From NCBI RefSeq assembly GCF_008704935.1, contig NZ_CP023692.1:2427001-2491000 (forward strand): a DNA stretch of 64,000 nt, read 5' to 3'. Source of the DNA: Streptomyces vinaceus. Lineage in GTDB: Bacteria > Actinomycetota > Actinomycetes > Streptomycetales > Streptomycetaceae. Below the pieces are notes generated by a model. The model saw only the letters and a program-made list of their open reading frames with translations, ran no database searches and had not been told where the DNA came from. Of the stretch, positions 48,048 to 56,996 are shown in pieces (within the stretch, counting starts at the first letter, position 1; every line of letters begins with the position of its first letter). Both the position numbers and the translations under genes were made by a program.

Positions 48048-48558
48048 GGTGCCCCCCTTTCGTCTCGTCCCTTCCACGTTAGACCAAGCGCCTGCCTGTC
48101 GTGTTGGCGGGTGGCGTGGCGGACGAGGCTCTCCCCCAGACAGTCTCAGCGTATCCACCGGCACTGACACTCGTAAGTGGGCGGGTGAAGATGTGGACGC
48201 AATGCGACCCTTCGAACGTAGGATCGGACGGATTGCCGGTGTAATGACACGCGAGGCCTCTGACATGGGGCTTTCGCGGCAGGCTGACCAAAAATCCAAA
48301 CGATCGACCGCGGCGAGAGGCGGTTCCAGGTCTCAGGCACTCAGAGCCATCGCTGTGCTGCCGGTGGTGCGGTTGACCTGCCGCCCCGATAGCGCACAGG
48401 CTTAGCCAGGACTGCTTGTGGACGGCTGGCGCGCTGCCCGTGACCCGCGCAGGCGCCGAGCCCCACAGACACTCCGAAGCCGTGTGCTGGCGGTGCCCCT
48501 GTCCGCCTTGTCTGCGCCTTCCCAGCGGCCCTCCTTGGCGAGACCATCCCGGGGTCCG
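48048..48558. other. Gap upstream of the Panacea operon
   Basis: 511 bases with no recognisable gene. The reverse-strand promoter of the Panacea operon should lie at the left end; TAACGT at 48074-48079 (reverse) is a possible -10, without a clear -35. Confidence 0.35.
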
Positions 48559-48741
48559 ATGGCCGACGACGCTGGAAGCAGGTGGGGGCGATGGCCCAAG
48601 GGGCGGTCGTGCACCAAGCCCGCGATCATGAACAGCTCTCGGTGCCAGTTACACGAGGGCGGCTGGTCGAGCTATGGAGTGGCACAGCGGAGGAAGAAGC
48701 AAGCCGAAGCCAAGATGCGGAAGCTTCGGAAGAGGAAGTAA
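48559..48741 (+). CDS. Small basic protein with Cys-x10-Cys-x2-His motif
   Basis: A 60-residue frame starting MADDAGSRWGRWPKGRSC. It holds CTKPAIMNSSRCQLHEGG, similar to the cysteine/HGG knots of small phage proteins, and ends in a highly basic tail (KMRKLRKRK). Only a weak ribosome-binding site is seen; the start could be further upstream. Possible nucleic-acid binder; uncertain. Confidence 0.35.
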   Translation: MADDAGSRWGRWPKGRSCTKPAIMNSSRCQLHEGGWSSYGVAQRRKKQAEAKMRKLRKRK

Positions 48742-49060
48742 GACGGTGAGCGGCTTGCCTCTGACATCCACGGGTGACATCAACGGGGGTGGACGCCAGC
48801 AGTGCAGGGCGGTCGTGGAGAGGTGTTGCTGCATGGGCTGAGTGGGCAACGGGCGTGGGCCGGGCGAGCTTACAAGGCAGATGTCGACGCCCTCAAGCCG
48901 TGTACGCCCCCGCCACCGGGCTCGAGCGGCTACGCCTTGAGGATGGACTGCGACGAGGCAGGCAGGTCGTCGGCCCTTGATCCAGTGAGGTGTCTCAAGG
49001 CTTGCGAGCCGAATCCCGGATTTCACGACGCTCGCCCGGAAGCTCAAGTTGGATAGATCC
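48742..49060. other. Gap without identifiable features
   Basis: 319 bases; short open frames lack ribosome-binding sites and coding character. Probably decayed element sequence plus the promoter of the next gene. Confidence 0.4.
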
Positions 49061-49768
49061 ATGGATACCAAAGACCTCCTGGAGAGTGGCATAGCCGGCG
49101 CAGCCGCAATGTTCAGCGGGTGGGCGGCGTGGAGTGCCCGGCAAGCTGCTCGGTCCTCGGACAGCAACTCGCAGAGAGCGAACCAAATATCCGAGTCAGC
49201 TCACCGCACAGCAGAGGCCGCTCGAGCCACCGCCGATGCTGTAGCTCGGATCGAGGAGGGCCGCTTCCACCGCGAACTGACCCCAGAGATGACCGTCCAG
49301 ATCCTTGTGCACGACCAGGGTGTGCCTCAGCGGCGCCTCAAGATCCACTGGCTCGGCCCTGCAGTGCTTCACCGCCTCGACTCTGTCAACATCTCGATTC
49401 GGGATGACTGGGACCGCACCACCGTCCCTGTTTTGGGAGACGGACGCGACGTCGAGGAACGCGACCGCACGATCTGGGGACCGTTGCGATTCCCGCCCCG
49501 CACCGACAATGCCGACGAGCTCGGTCGCCACCTCGGTAGCTTCCCTATGGAGCTCCACGATACGAGGGAGTTCCAGCTCGAAGGCTCGTTCCGCCCCTCT
49601 TGGTACGAGGGAGCGGAGGGTGAGGAGCGGTGGCAGAGGCAGTACTCCAGGAGTCCACTGCGCCTATGGATCACATGCACGTCGGGCAGCTACAGACCCT
49701 GGACGCTCAGCGCCGAGGTGGACAGGACCACTCTCACGTCTGCCCAGATCGGCGGCCCGGGGCGATAG
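49061..49768 (+). CDS. Hypothetical protein with weak N-terminal membrane segment and helical stalk
   Basis: A 235-residue protein. A weakly hydrophobic start (GIAGAAAMFSGWAAWSARQA) and an Ala/Arg/Glu helix (about 25-70) precede a beta-rich domain with SVNISIRDDWDRT and WGPLRFPPRTDNADELGR. Proteins like this are frequent and uncharacterised in Streptomyces. ATG 49061 is used; TTG 49049 has the better-placed GGAAG and would add four residues. Confidence 0.6.
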   Translation: MDTKDLLESGIAGAAAMFSGWAAWSARQAARSSDSNSQRANQISESAHRTAEAARATADAVARIEEGRFHRELTPEMTVQILVHDQGVPQRRLKIHWLGPAVLHRLDSVNISIRDDWDRTTVPVLGDGRDVEERDRTIWGPLRFPPRTDNADELGRHLGSFPMELHDTREFQLEGSFRPSWYEGAEGEERWQRQYSRSPLRLWITCTSGSYRPWTLSAEVDRTTLTSAQIGGPGR

Positions 49769-49807
49769 ATCTACCTCACGGCTCACACCGTACGCGGGGG
49801 TACCCGC

Positions 49808-50077
49808 ATGGACGCGGAGCGAGAGGCTCGTATAGCCGAGGTGGCCGTGAAGGCGCGGCCCCTATGGGCGGAGCACCGCGATAGCGGGGTTCTGCAGGAG
49901 TTCCTGAAGGAGATCGGCTGTGACAGCGTGGACGCGGTCATGGTGACCAGGCAGGTGGTCAAGTGCAGCCTCGGCGAGGCTCAGGAAATGTTCCTCACCG
50001 CGCCCTGCCGGGCCACCGAGCTCGCCGCCCACAATGCGCTCATGGACGCCCTTGAGCGGTCTCAGGGCGCCACCTGA
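49808..50077 (+). CDS. Small hypothetical protein
   Basis: An 89-residue soluble, mostly helical protein (IAEVAVKARPLWAEH; SLGEAQEMFL; HNALMDALERSQ). ATG 49808 follows GCGGGGGT. Not recognised. It converges with the next gene, 17 bases apart. Confidence 0.55.
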   Translation: MDAEREARIAEVAVKARPLWAEHRDSGVLQEFLKEIGCDSVDAVMVTRQVVKCSLGEAQEMFLTAPCRATELAAHNALMDALERSQGAT

Positions 50078-50094
50078 CAGGCCACTCGTACTCC

Positions 50095-50451
50095 TTATTG
50101 GTCCGGGATCCTGTCCGCCCTGCGTACGCCAGCACAGGCCACGAGTTCGCGGCCGTCAGCGGTGAGGAAGAACGTATAGACCCACAACCTGTCGGACGCT
50201 GTGATCTGCCCGATCCGGATGGGCTGAGGGCGCTCACGGAGGAGTTCCTCTGCTCGTTCCCATCCCAGGGTCTCCGCACCCATCCGCTGCATGCACCGAT
50301 GCCGGATCGCGAAGGTCCCTGCATGTCCGTCTGAGAGCCGCGTTCCTGCGTCCCAGACGTCGTACTCGGCGCCGTCGGCGAGGGCGGCCAAGGCAGCTGT
50401 GGACGCCGCGTCGTCACCAGCGAGCAGCCGCATCAATTCATGTCGCTCCAT
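50095..50451 (-). CDS. Small hypothetical protein with strong ribosome-binding site
   Basis: A 118-residue protein (MERHELMRLLAGDDAAS at the start; QITASDRLWVYTFFLTADG near the end). GGGAGGAG lies just before ATG 50451, one of the best in the element. No motif recognised. Confidence 0.6.
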   Translation of the reverse strand: MERHELMRLLAGDDAASTAALAALADGAEYDVWDAGTRLSDGHAGTFAIRHRCMQRMGAETLGWERAEELLRERPQPIRIGQITASDRLWVYTFFLTADGRELVACAGVRRADRIPDQ

Positions 50452-50723
50452 AGCTCCTCCCTGGGTGGCATCCTGCGATCGGCAGCCGATGCGGCGCAAC
50501 CGCGTATAGCACCCGACAACACTGCCTCCAGAACTCAGAGAGCCGTGTCCCCCGCGTGCCCGAGCGGGCGGGGTTTCGCGGGGAACGTCGTGGAGCGTGT
50601 GGGAACGTGCAGGTCAGGGGGTTGGCTGGTGACTGGGTGGGCGCGTGCGCGATCTTCCAAACTAGGGCCCCAGGCGCCAGGGTGATTACTATTCCGAGGG
50701 CCTTGACTGAGAAGGGGGACCTT

Positions 50724-50912
50724 GTGGCCGACTATGCAGCGCATGCTCACAAAGCGCAGGAGCTGTTGGACGCGAGCGAGAAGTGGGCGAAGGGGCGGCT
50801 CAGTGCCGATCAGCTCATTGCCAGCGCTCAGGTTGAAGCCCTACTCGCCCTCGCTGCGGCAGTTGCCCGTCGGGATGACTCGTCGGGCTACATCGTTGAT
50901 CAACTGAGGTAG
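50724..50912 (+). CDS. Small hypothetical helical protein
   Basis: A 62-residue protein beginning ADYAAHAHKAQELL from GTG 50724, with AAGGGGGA six bases upstream. Predicted to be nearly all helix. The frame is open further upstream but that part has no coding look. It is the last gene before att copy 2. Confidence 0.5.
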   Translation: MADYAAHAHKAQELLDASEKWAKGRLSADQLIASAQVEALLALAAAVARRDDSSGYIVDQLR

Positions 50913-51005
50913 CTGCCTCCGTGGTTTGCGGCCTATACGTGGACGGCAGTGGTCAGGCAAGGCGCTGGTAGTCGCTTGACCTGCGGGAACGCGTGAGACG
51001 CACGG

Positions 51006-51121
51006 GGCCTCCGGAGCCGTGTGCGCAGGTTCGAATCCTGCCGGGGGCACTTCGCAGGAAGTGCCCAAAGACCCCGCCATCAGCGAGTTCGCTGAGACGG
51101 GGTCTTCGCGTATGTGCAGCC
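51006..51121. repeat. Right attachment site (att copy 2)
   Basis: Identical to 43952-44067. It contains only the 3' half of a tRNA-Arg (anticodon stem to discriminator) plus the terminator hairpin, so it is not a second tRNA gene. Confidence 0.95.
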
Positions 51122-51129
51122 GTACGTCG

Positions 51130-51264
51130 GCGGTCGTGGAAGCGGCACCCGACGGGCCTCCTCGGCGCAGCGGTTCTTCAGCCCGTGGTCAGCCGCCGGT
51201 GCAGGAGACCGCGGAGAGCAGCGACCGCGCCTGCCGCGGCGGCAGTTCCCTCCAGATTGATTCT
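51130..51264 (-). pseudogene. Second integrase fossil outside the right att site
   Basis: Reading the reverse strand across frames gives INLEG, then RQARSLLSAVSCTGG, then GLKNRCAEEARRVPLP. These align in order with VNLEQARSLLCAVSYVGG and GLKSRLAEEVRRVPIP of the broken integrase at 44209-44884. It is a different, more eroded copy with internal deletions, in the same orientation and again next to an att core, so it comes from a second element integrated in tandem. The stretch 51122-51300 holds nothing else. Confidence 0.65.
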
Positions 51265-51300
51265 CAGCCCCGTGCACCGCCGGTCCGGGCAGGACCGATG

Positions 51301-52152
51301 TCACGCCGTGAAGAGGGTGGTGTTGGAGGGGATGCCGGTTCGGGGTTCGCGGGTGCCGAGGTGGTAGTGCCAAGTGAAGGGGACGCCTTGGGCGGTGGTG
51401 GGGTCGGCGGTGGTCATGAGCTGGAAGTGGAGGTGGGGTTCGGAGGAGTTTCCGGAGTTCCCGCAGTCCGCCAGGTGCTGGCCGGCTCGGACGTGGTCTC
51501 CGGGGCGTACGCGCAGGGAGCCTCGGCGGAGGTGGGCGAAGCCGGCGACGACGTTGTCCCCGGTGTCCAGAAGGATGTAGTTGCCCCAGAGGTGGCAGGG
51601 CCAGCCGAGGCTGCGGACGAAGCCTTCGAGGTAGAGGTACGCGAAGGACGGGAGTGAGGAGCGGGTCCAGTGGTCGCGCATGCGGTGCGCGGTGGCGACG
51701 ACCACCCCGTCGGCGGGGGCCAGGACCGGTTGGCCGAAGGTCGGGTAGTGCTCGGGGCGGCGGGCCAGTGGCCAGAGGTTGGTGAACGGGGGCGCCTCGG
51801 GGCCCTCGGCGGGGTGGTGGATCAGGTCGATGGCGTAGGTCTGGGCGTGGCTGTGGGTGTGGCTGGGGACCTTGTCGGCGGGGCTGTTGTGTGCGGTCCA
51901 GGGGCCTTCGACGGGGATCCGCATCGGGACCGGGGGGTGGTCGCCGGTCGGGCGCTGGCGGCGGGTCAGGGTCCAGCGCATGGTGCCGCCGACGGCGAGG
52001 AGGAACAGGCCGGTGAACCACAGGGGGCTCAGGCCGTCGGTGTTGGCGAGGACGCAGAGCGTGCCGGCGGCGAAGAGGAGGCCGTGGCGCTTCCAGAGGG
52101 TCGTCCGGAGGGTCGTCCGCGGCGGCGTCCGGACAGTCGGCCGAAGGGTCAT
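51301..52152 (-). CDS. M23-family metallopeptidase with N-terminal membrane helices
   Basis: A 283-residue protein. Two hydrophobic segments (about 23-40 and 43-58) anchor a C-terminal LytM-like zinc peptidase domain: HAQTYAIDL, APADGVVVA, GNYILLDTG, FAHLRRGSLRVRPGDHVRAGQ and the metal motif EPHLHFQL. It is the last gene of the linaridin-like operon and overlaps the flavoenzyme gene by 4 bases. It may trim leader peptide, process the product or protect the wall; M23 domains usually cut Gly-containing peptides (family knowledge). Its 3' end is 180 bases from att copy 2. Confidence 0.8.
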   Translation of the reverse strand: MTLRPTVRTPPRTTLRTTLWKRHGLLFAAGTLCVLANTDGLSPLWFTGLFLLAVGGTMRWTLTRRQRPTGDHPPVPMRIPVEGPWTAHNSPADKVPSHTHSHAQTYAIDLIHHPAEGPEAPPFTNLWPLARRPEHYPTFGQPVLAPADGVVVATAHRMRDHWTRSSLPSFAYLYLEGFVRSLGWPCHLWGNYILLDTGDNVVAGFAHLRRGSLRVRPGDHVRAGQHLADCGNSGNSSEPHLHFQLMTTADPTTAQGVPFTWHYHLGTREPRTGIPSNTTLFTA

Positions 52153-53608
52153 GGTGTGGGCCTCGGGGGGGAGAGGGGCGGGGCCGTGCGCAGGCCGTGG
52201 TGGCGGCGGAGGGCTGTCCGGGCGGCGAGGTGGCCGCACATGCCGTGCACCGAGGGGCCGGGTGGGGTGGCCGCCGAGCAGAGGTAGACCCCGGGGAGCG
52301 GGGTGCGGTAGGGGTCGGCCTGGAGGGTGGGGCGGGCCAGGGACTGTTTGAGGGTGAGGGCTCCGGCGGCGATGTCGCCGCCCACGTAGTTCGGGTTGTA
52401 CGCCTGCCAGTCCGCGGCGGCCCGGCCGCGGGAGGCCAGGACGGTGTCGGAGAAGCCCGGGGCGTACTCCTCGATGCGGCGGCGGACCAGGTCGACCGGG
52501 TCGCGGGTGTCGCCGTTGGGTACGTGGGCGTACGCCCAGACCGGGCGGCGGTCGCCGCGGGCACGTCCCGGGTCGGTGACCGCGGGGTCCACGACGAGGG
52601 TGAAGGGGGCGGCGCCGGGTCGGCCGGCCGCCACCTCCCGCTCCTGGCGGGTGACGGCCTCGGCGCTGCCGCCCAGGTGTACGGTGCCGGCCCGGCCGGT
52701 CAGGGGGTCCGCCCAGGGGATGGGGCCGGACACCAGGAAGTCGGCCTTCGCGGCGCCCGGTCCGTACCGGTAGCGGGTGAGGGCGCGCCGGTAGCGGGCG
52801 GGGAGCCGGTCGCCGGCCAGGCTGAGGAACTCGGTGGGGCCCACGTCCAGCAGGACCAGCGGGATGCCGGTGAGTTCGGCGAGGTCTCGGACGCGGTGGC
52901 CGGTGACGAACTCGCCGCCGTGCGCGGTGATGTCCTGCGCGAGAGCTTGGGCGATGCGGTCGCTGCCGCCTTCGGGGAGGGGCCAGCCGGTGCTGTGCGC
53001 GGTGTGGCCGAGCAGCATGGCGACGGCGGCGGAGGCGAGTGAGGGCAGCGGTCCGACGGCGTGCGCGGCCACGCCGGCGAGCAGGGCGCGGGCCTCCGGG
53101 GTGGTGAAGGGGCTGCGCGGGAGGGCGTGGGTGAGGACGCGGGTGGCCAGGCGGAGCGCCGCAACGGGGTCGCGGGGTGGATGGCGGAGATCGGAGAGGA
53201 GGAGTTCGACGACCGCGGCGGAGCGTTCCACCAAGGGGCCCATCAGCCTGGACCAGCGGGGGCCGTCCGGGCCGAGCTGTTCGGCGGTCCGGGTGAGGCT
53301 CCGCCAGGCGGCGACGGAGCGGCCGCCGGTCAGCGGGTGGGCGTACGGGATCTCGGGCTGGAGCAGCCGGACACCTCTGGAGGGGAGGTCGAAGGCGGTG
53401 AAGAAGGGGGAGGCGGCGGCCATCGGGTGGACGGCCGAGCAGGTGTCGTGGCGGATGTCGCTGTCGAACAGGGACCGGGTCCGCAGGCCGCCGCCGATGG
53501 TGTCGGCCTGTTCGTACAGGACCACTCGCAGGCCTGCACGGGCCAGGGTGACGGCGGCCGCCAGGCCGTTGGGACCGGTGCCGACGACGGCCGCGTCGGG
53601 GTGGCGGC

Positions 53609-53612
<4 letters not shown>
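52149..53612 (-). CDS. Phytoene-dehydrogenase-like flavoenzyme (LinE-like)
   Basis: A 487-residue FAD/NAD(P)-dependent oxidoreductase with VVGTGPNGLAAAVTLARAG at the N-terminus (dinucleotide-binding fold), the second FAD site EQADTIGGGLRTRS, and a C-terminal LPGVYLCSAATPPGPSVHGMCG typical of CrtI-like enzymes. Linaridin clusters commonly encode such a protein; its role there is not settled. It overlaps both neighbours by 4 bases. Confidence 0.8.
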
Positions 53613-55401
<1,789 letters not shown>

Positions 55402-55405
<4 letters not shown>

Positions 55406-55578
55406 TGCCGGGCCCGGCCCGCGGCGATGGCGGCGACGACCGCGACGGCGGTGCCGAAGATCAACCCCTTGGTCCAGGACTGGCTGGTGAAACGGCCGTC
55501 CTCGCGGAACATCACGGCCATGACGGGTACCGCCACGGCGAGGGCGGCGACGAACCATACGGCCCGCTGGGTGCTCAT
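55402..55578 (-). CDS. 58-residue two-helix membrane protein
   Basis: A small gene wedged between methyltransferase and exporter: ATG 55578 begins one base after the methyltransferase stop, and its TGA overlaps the exporter GTG. The protein starts MSTQRAVWFVAALAVAVPVM, has a short polar loop (FREDGRFTSQSWTKG) and a second hydrophobic helix ending RARQ. It could be an immunity or scaffold protein of the cluster; not recognised by sequence. Confidence 0.75.
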
Positions 55579-55579
55579 C

Positions 55580-56359
55580 TCAGGCCCCTTTCAGATAGGT
55601 GGTGAGGAAGAGCGGGAACCGCTCGTCGTACGGGGAGAGGTCCCAGCCGCTGTGGCGGCCCTCCGGGGCCAGTCCGACGGCCAGAGCCTGGGCGTCCGCT
55701 TCGTCGGGGGTGATCGGCCGGGACAGTTCGGTGCCGACCCGGGTACTTCCGTCGGATTCGTACCAGATGTGGGAGCACTGCCAGAGGTCGGATCCGGGGG
55801 GAAGGGTGGAGTGGGTCTGGAGTCCGGTACCCGGCTCGGGGTACGGCGTGAAGAGGGTGATGCGTGACCGGCCCTCGTGGAGGGCTTCGACGGCCGGGCG
55901 GTTGCCCGTCTCGACGACCAGCCGGCCGCCTGGGGTGAGCAGGTCGGCCGCCCGACGGAACATGGCCTGCTGGTCCTGGGGGGTCAGCAGCATCGACAGG
56001 ACTCCGCACACGGCGTAGACGAGGCCGTACCGGCGGTCGTCGGTGTAGGTGCGGATGTCCCCGTGAATTCCCGTGACTTCGGCACGGTTGCCGCCGGGGC
56101 CGGGGCCGGTGGTCCGGGCCAGCAGGTCGAGCATCTCCGGGGAGGAGTCCACCCCGGAGACCGGGCCGGTGCGGGCGGCCAGCGGGAGCGCGATCCGGCC
56201 GGTGCCCACGCCGAGTTCGAGGGTGCCGGACCCGGGGTCGGGGTGGAGGGCGGCGAGGGTGTCGGCGACGGCTGCCACGCTCGCGTCCGTGGGGAAGATG
56301 CGGTGGTACCAGGACGCGAACTGCGTTCCGTAGCCGATGTCCTCGACTGCGCCGGCCAT
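55580..56359 (-). CDS. SAM-dependent methyltransferase (LinM-like)
   Basis: A 259-residue class I methyltransferase with LELGVGTGRIALPLA (motif I), acidic residue in GVDSSPEML, and LTPGGRLVVETGN. In linaridin pathways CypM-type enzymes N,N-dimethylate the peptide N-terminus. ATG 56359 (MAGAVEDIGYG) has GAGAGG upstream; an upstream open frame overlapping the next gene is rejected. Confidence 0.85.
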   Translation of the reverse strand: MAGAVEDIGYGTQFASWYHRIFPTDASVAAVADTLAALHPDPGSGTLELGVGTGRIALPLAARTGPVSGVDSSPEMLDLLARTTGPGPGGNRAEVTGIHGDIRTYTDDRRYGLVYAVCGVLSMLLTPQDQQAMFRRAADLLTPGGRLVVETGNRPAVEALHEGRSRITLFTPYPEPGTGLQTHSTLPPGSDLWQCSHIWYESDGSTRVGTELSRPITPDEADAQALAVGLAPEGRHSGWDLSPYDERFPLFLTTYLKGA

Positions 56360-56408
56360 GGCTGGGCACCTCTCTGTCGGTGGGTCGGACGGTGGGGTCG
56401 GACGGGGG

Positions 56409-56996
56409 TCAGACCGCGGTCGGGTGGCCGGCCCTCGCCGGCCGGTCCAGGGGGGTGTACGGGGAGAGGAACAGGGGTTCCGGATCCTCGCTGGTGTCGT
56501 GGCCGGAGGCGCGGACCACGGAGAACTGGAAGCCCTGGACGGTGCCTTCGGGGTGCCGTTCACGGATGGTGTGCCGGATGAAGCCGAGCAGCACCTGGTA
56601 CGCCGAGTTGGTCTGGGCGGCGCCGGCGCCGCCCTTGGCGGCGAGCTGGAGCACGGCGGTGCAGATGTCGAAGACGGCCTTCTCGGGGCGGCGCGAGGCG
56701 AACCAGAACGCCTGGTGCAGCCGGCGCGGTTCGATCATCTCGATCTCCTGCCAGTCGCCGGTCACACCGGCCGGGTCGAGGGTCCGGTACACGTAGTGGA
56801 AGTCGTGGACCGCCGGGTTCGGGGCGAAGAACTTCCAGTTGGGGACGAGCGAGTACACGTCCCGGGTGCGGGGCCGGTCGAACGCCGGGTGCGGGTGCTG
56901 TGCGGCGACGGTGGCCACCAGCATTCCGGCGCCGAGCACCCGGGCCCACGCGCCCTCGCCGGTGAAGGCCGACTTCAGCAGGGCGCCGGGGTTCAT
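56409..56996 (-). CDS. Membrane-anchored protein of unknown function in the peptide cluster
   Basis: A 195-residue protein. One N-terminal hydrophobic segment (about 17-33) precedes a soluble domain with YSLVPNWKFFAPNPAVHDFHYVYR and IEPRRLHQAFWF. ATG 56996 overlaps the upstream hydrolase stop, showing tight coupling. PNWxFFAPxP is found in proteins paired with HTTM-type membrane proteins (memory, DUF5819-like). It may be the LinL-like partner of the LinH-like protein; unproven. Confidence 0.65.
   Translation of the reverse strand: MNPGALLKSAFTGEGAWARVLGAGMLVATVAAQHPHPAFDRPRTRDVYSLVPNWKFFAPNPAVHDFHYVYRTLDPAGVTGDWQEIEMIEPRRLHQAFWFASRRPEKAVFDICTAVLQLAAKGGAGAAQTNSAYQVLLGFIRHTIRERHPEGTVQGFQFSVVRASGHDTSEDPEPLFLSPYTPLDRPARAGHPTAV

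Larger units (their letters stand above)
43952..51121. mobile_element. Degenerate integrative element in the tRNA-Arg gene
   Basis: The element is bounded by exact 116-bp direct repeats (43952-44067 and 51006-51121), one within an intact tRNA-Arg. It holds a broken integrase, a gutted NUDIX gene, an LRV-repeat protein, small unknown genes and a Panacea-type toxin-antitoxin candidate. No replication initiator, excisionase or FtsK/TraB-type transfer gene is visible in the 7 kb, so it is likely immobile alone. Gene density and codon bias are lower than in the flanks. Confidence 0.88.

Noticed and set aside
48774..49056. Overlapping short forward frames in the element
   Set aside because: No ribosome-binding site, no homology recognised, arginine/glycine-skewed composition.
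51006..51050. Second tRNA-Arg gene
   Set aside because: Only the 3' half (anticodon stem onward) is present; it is the att duplication.
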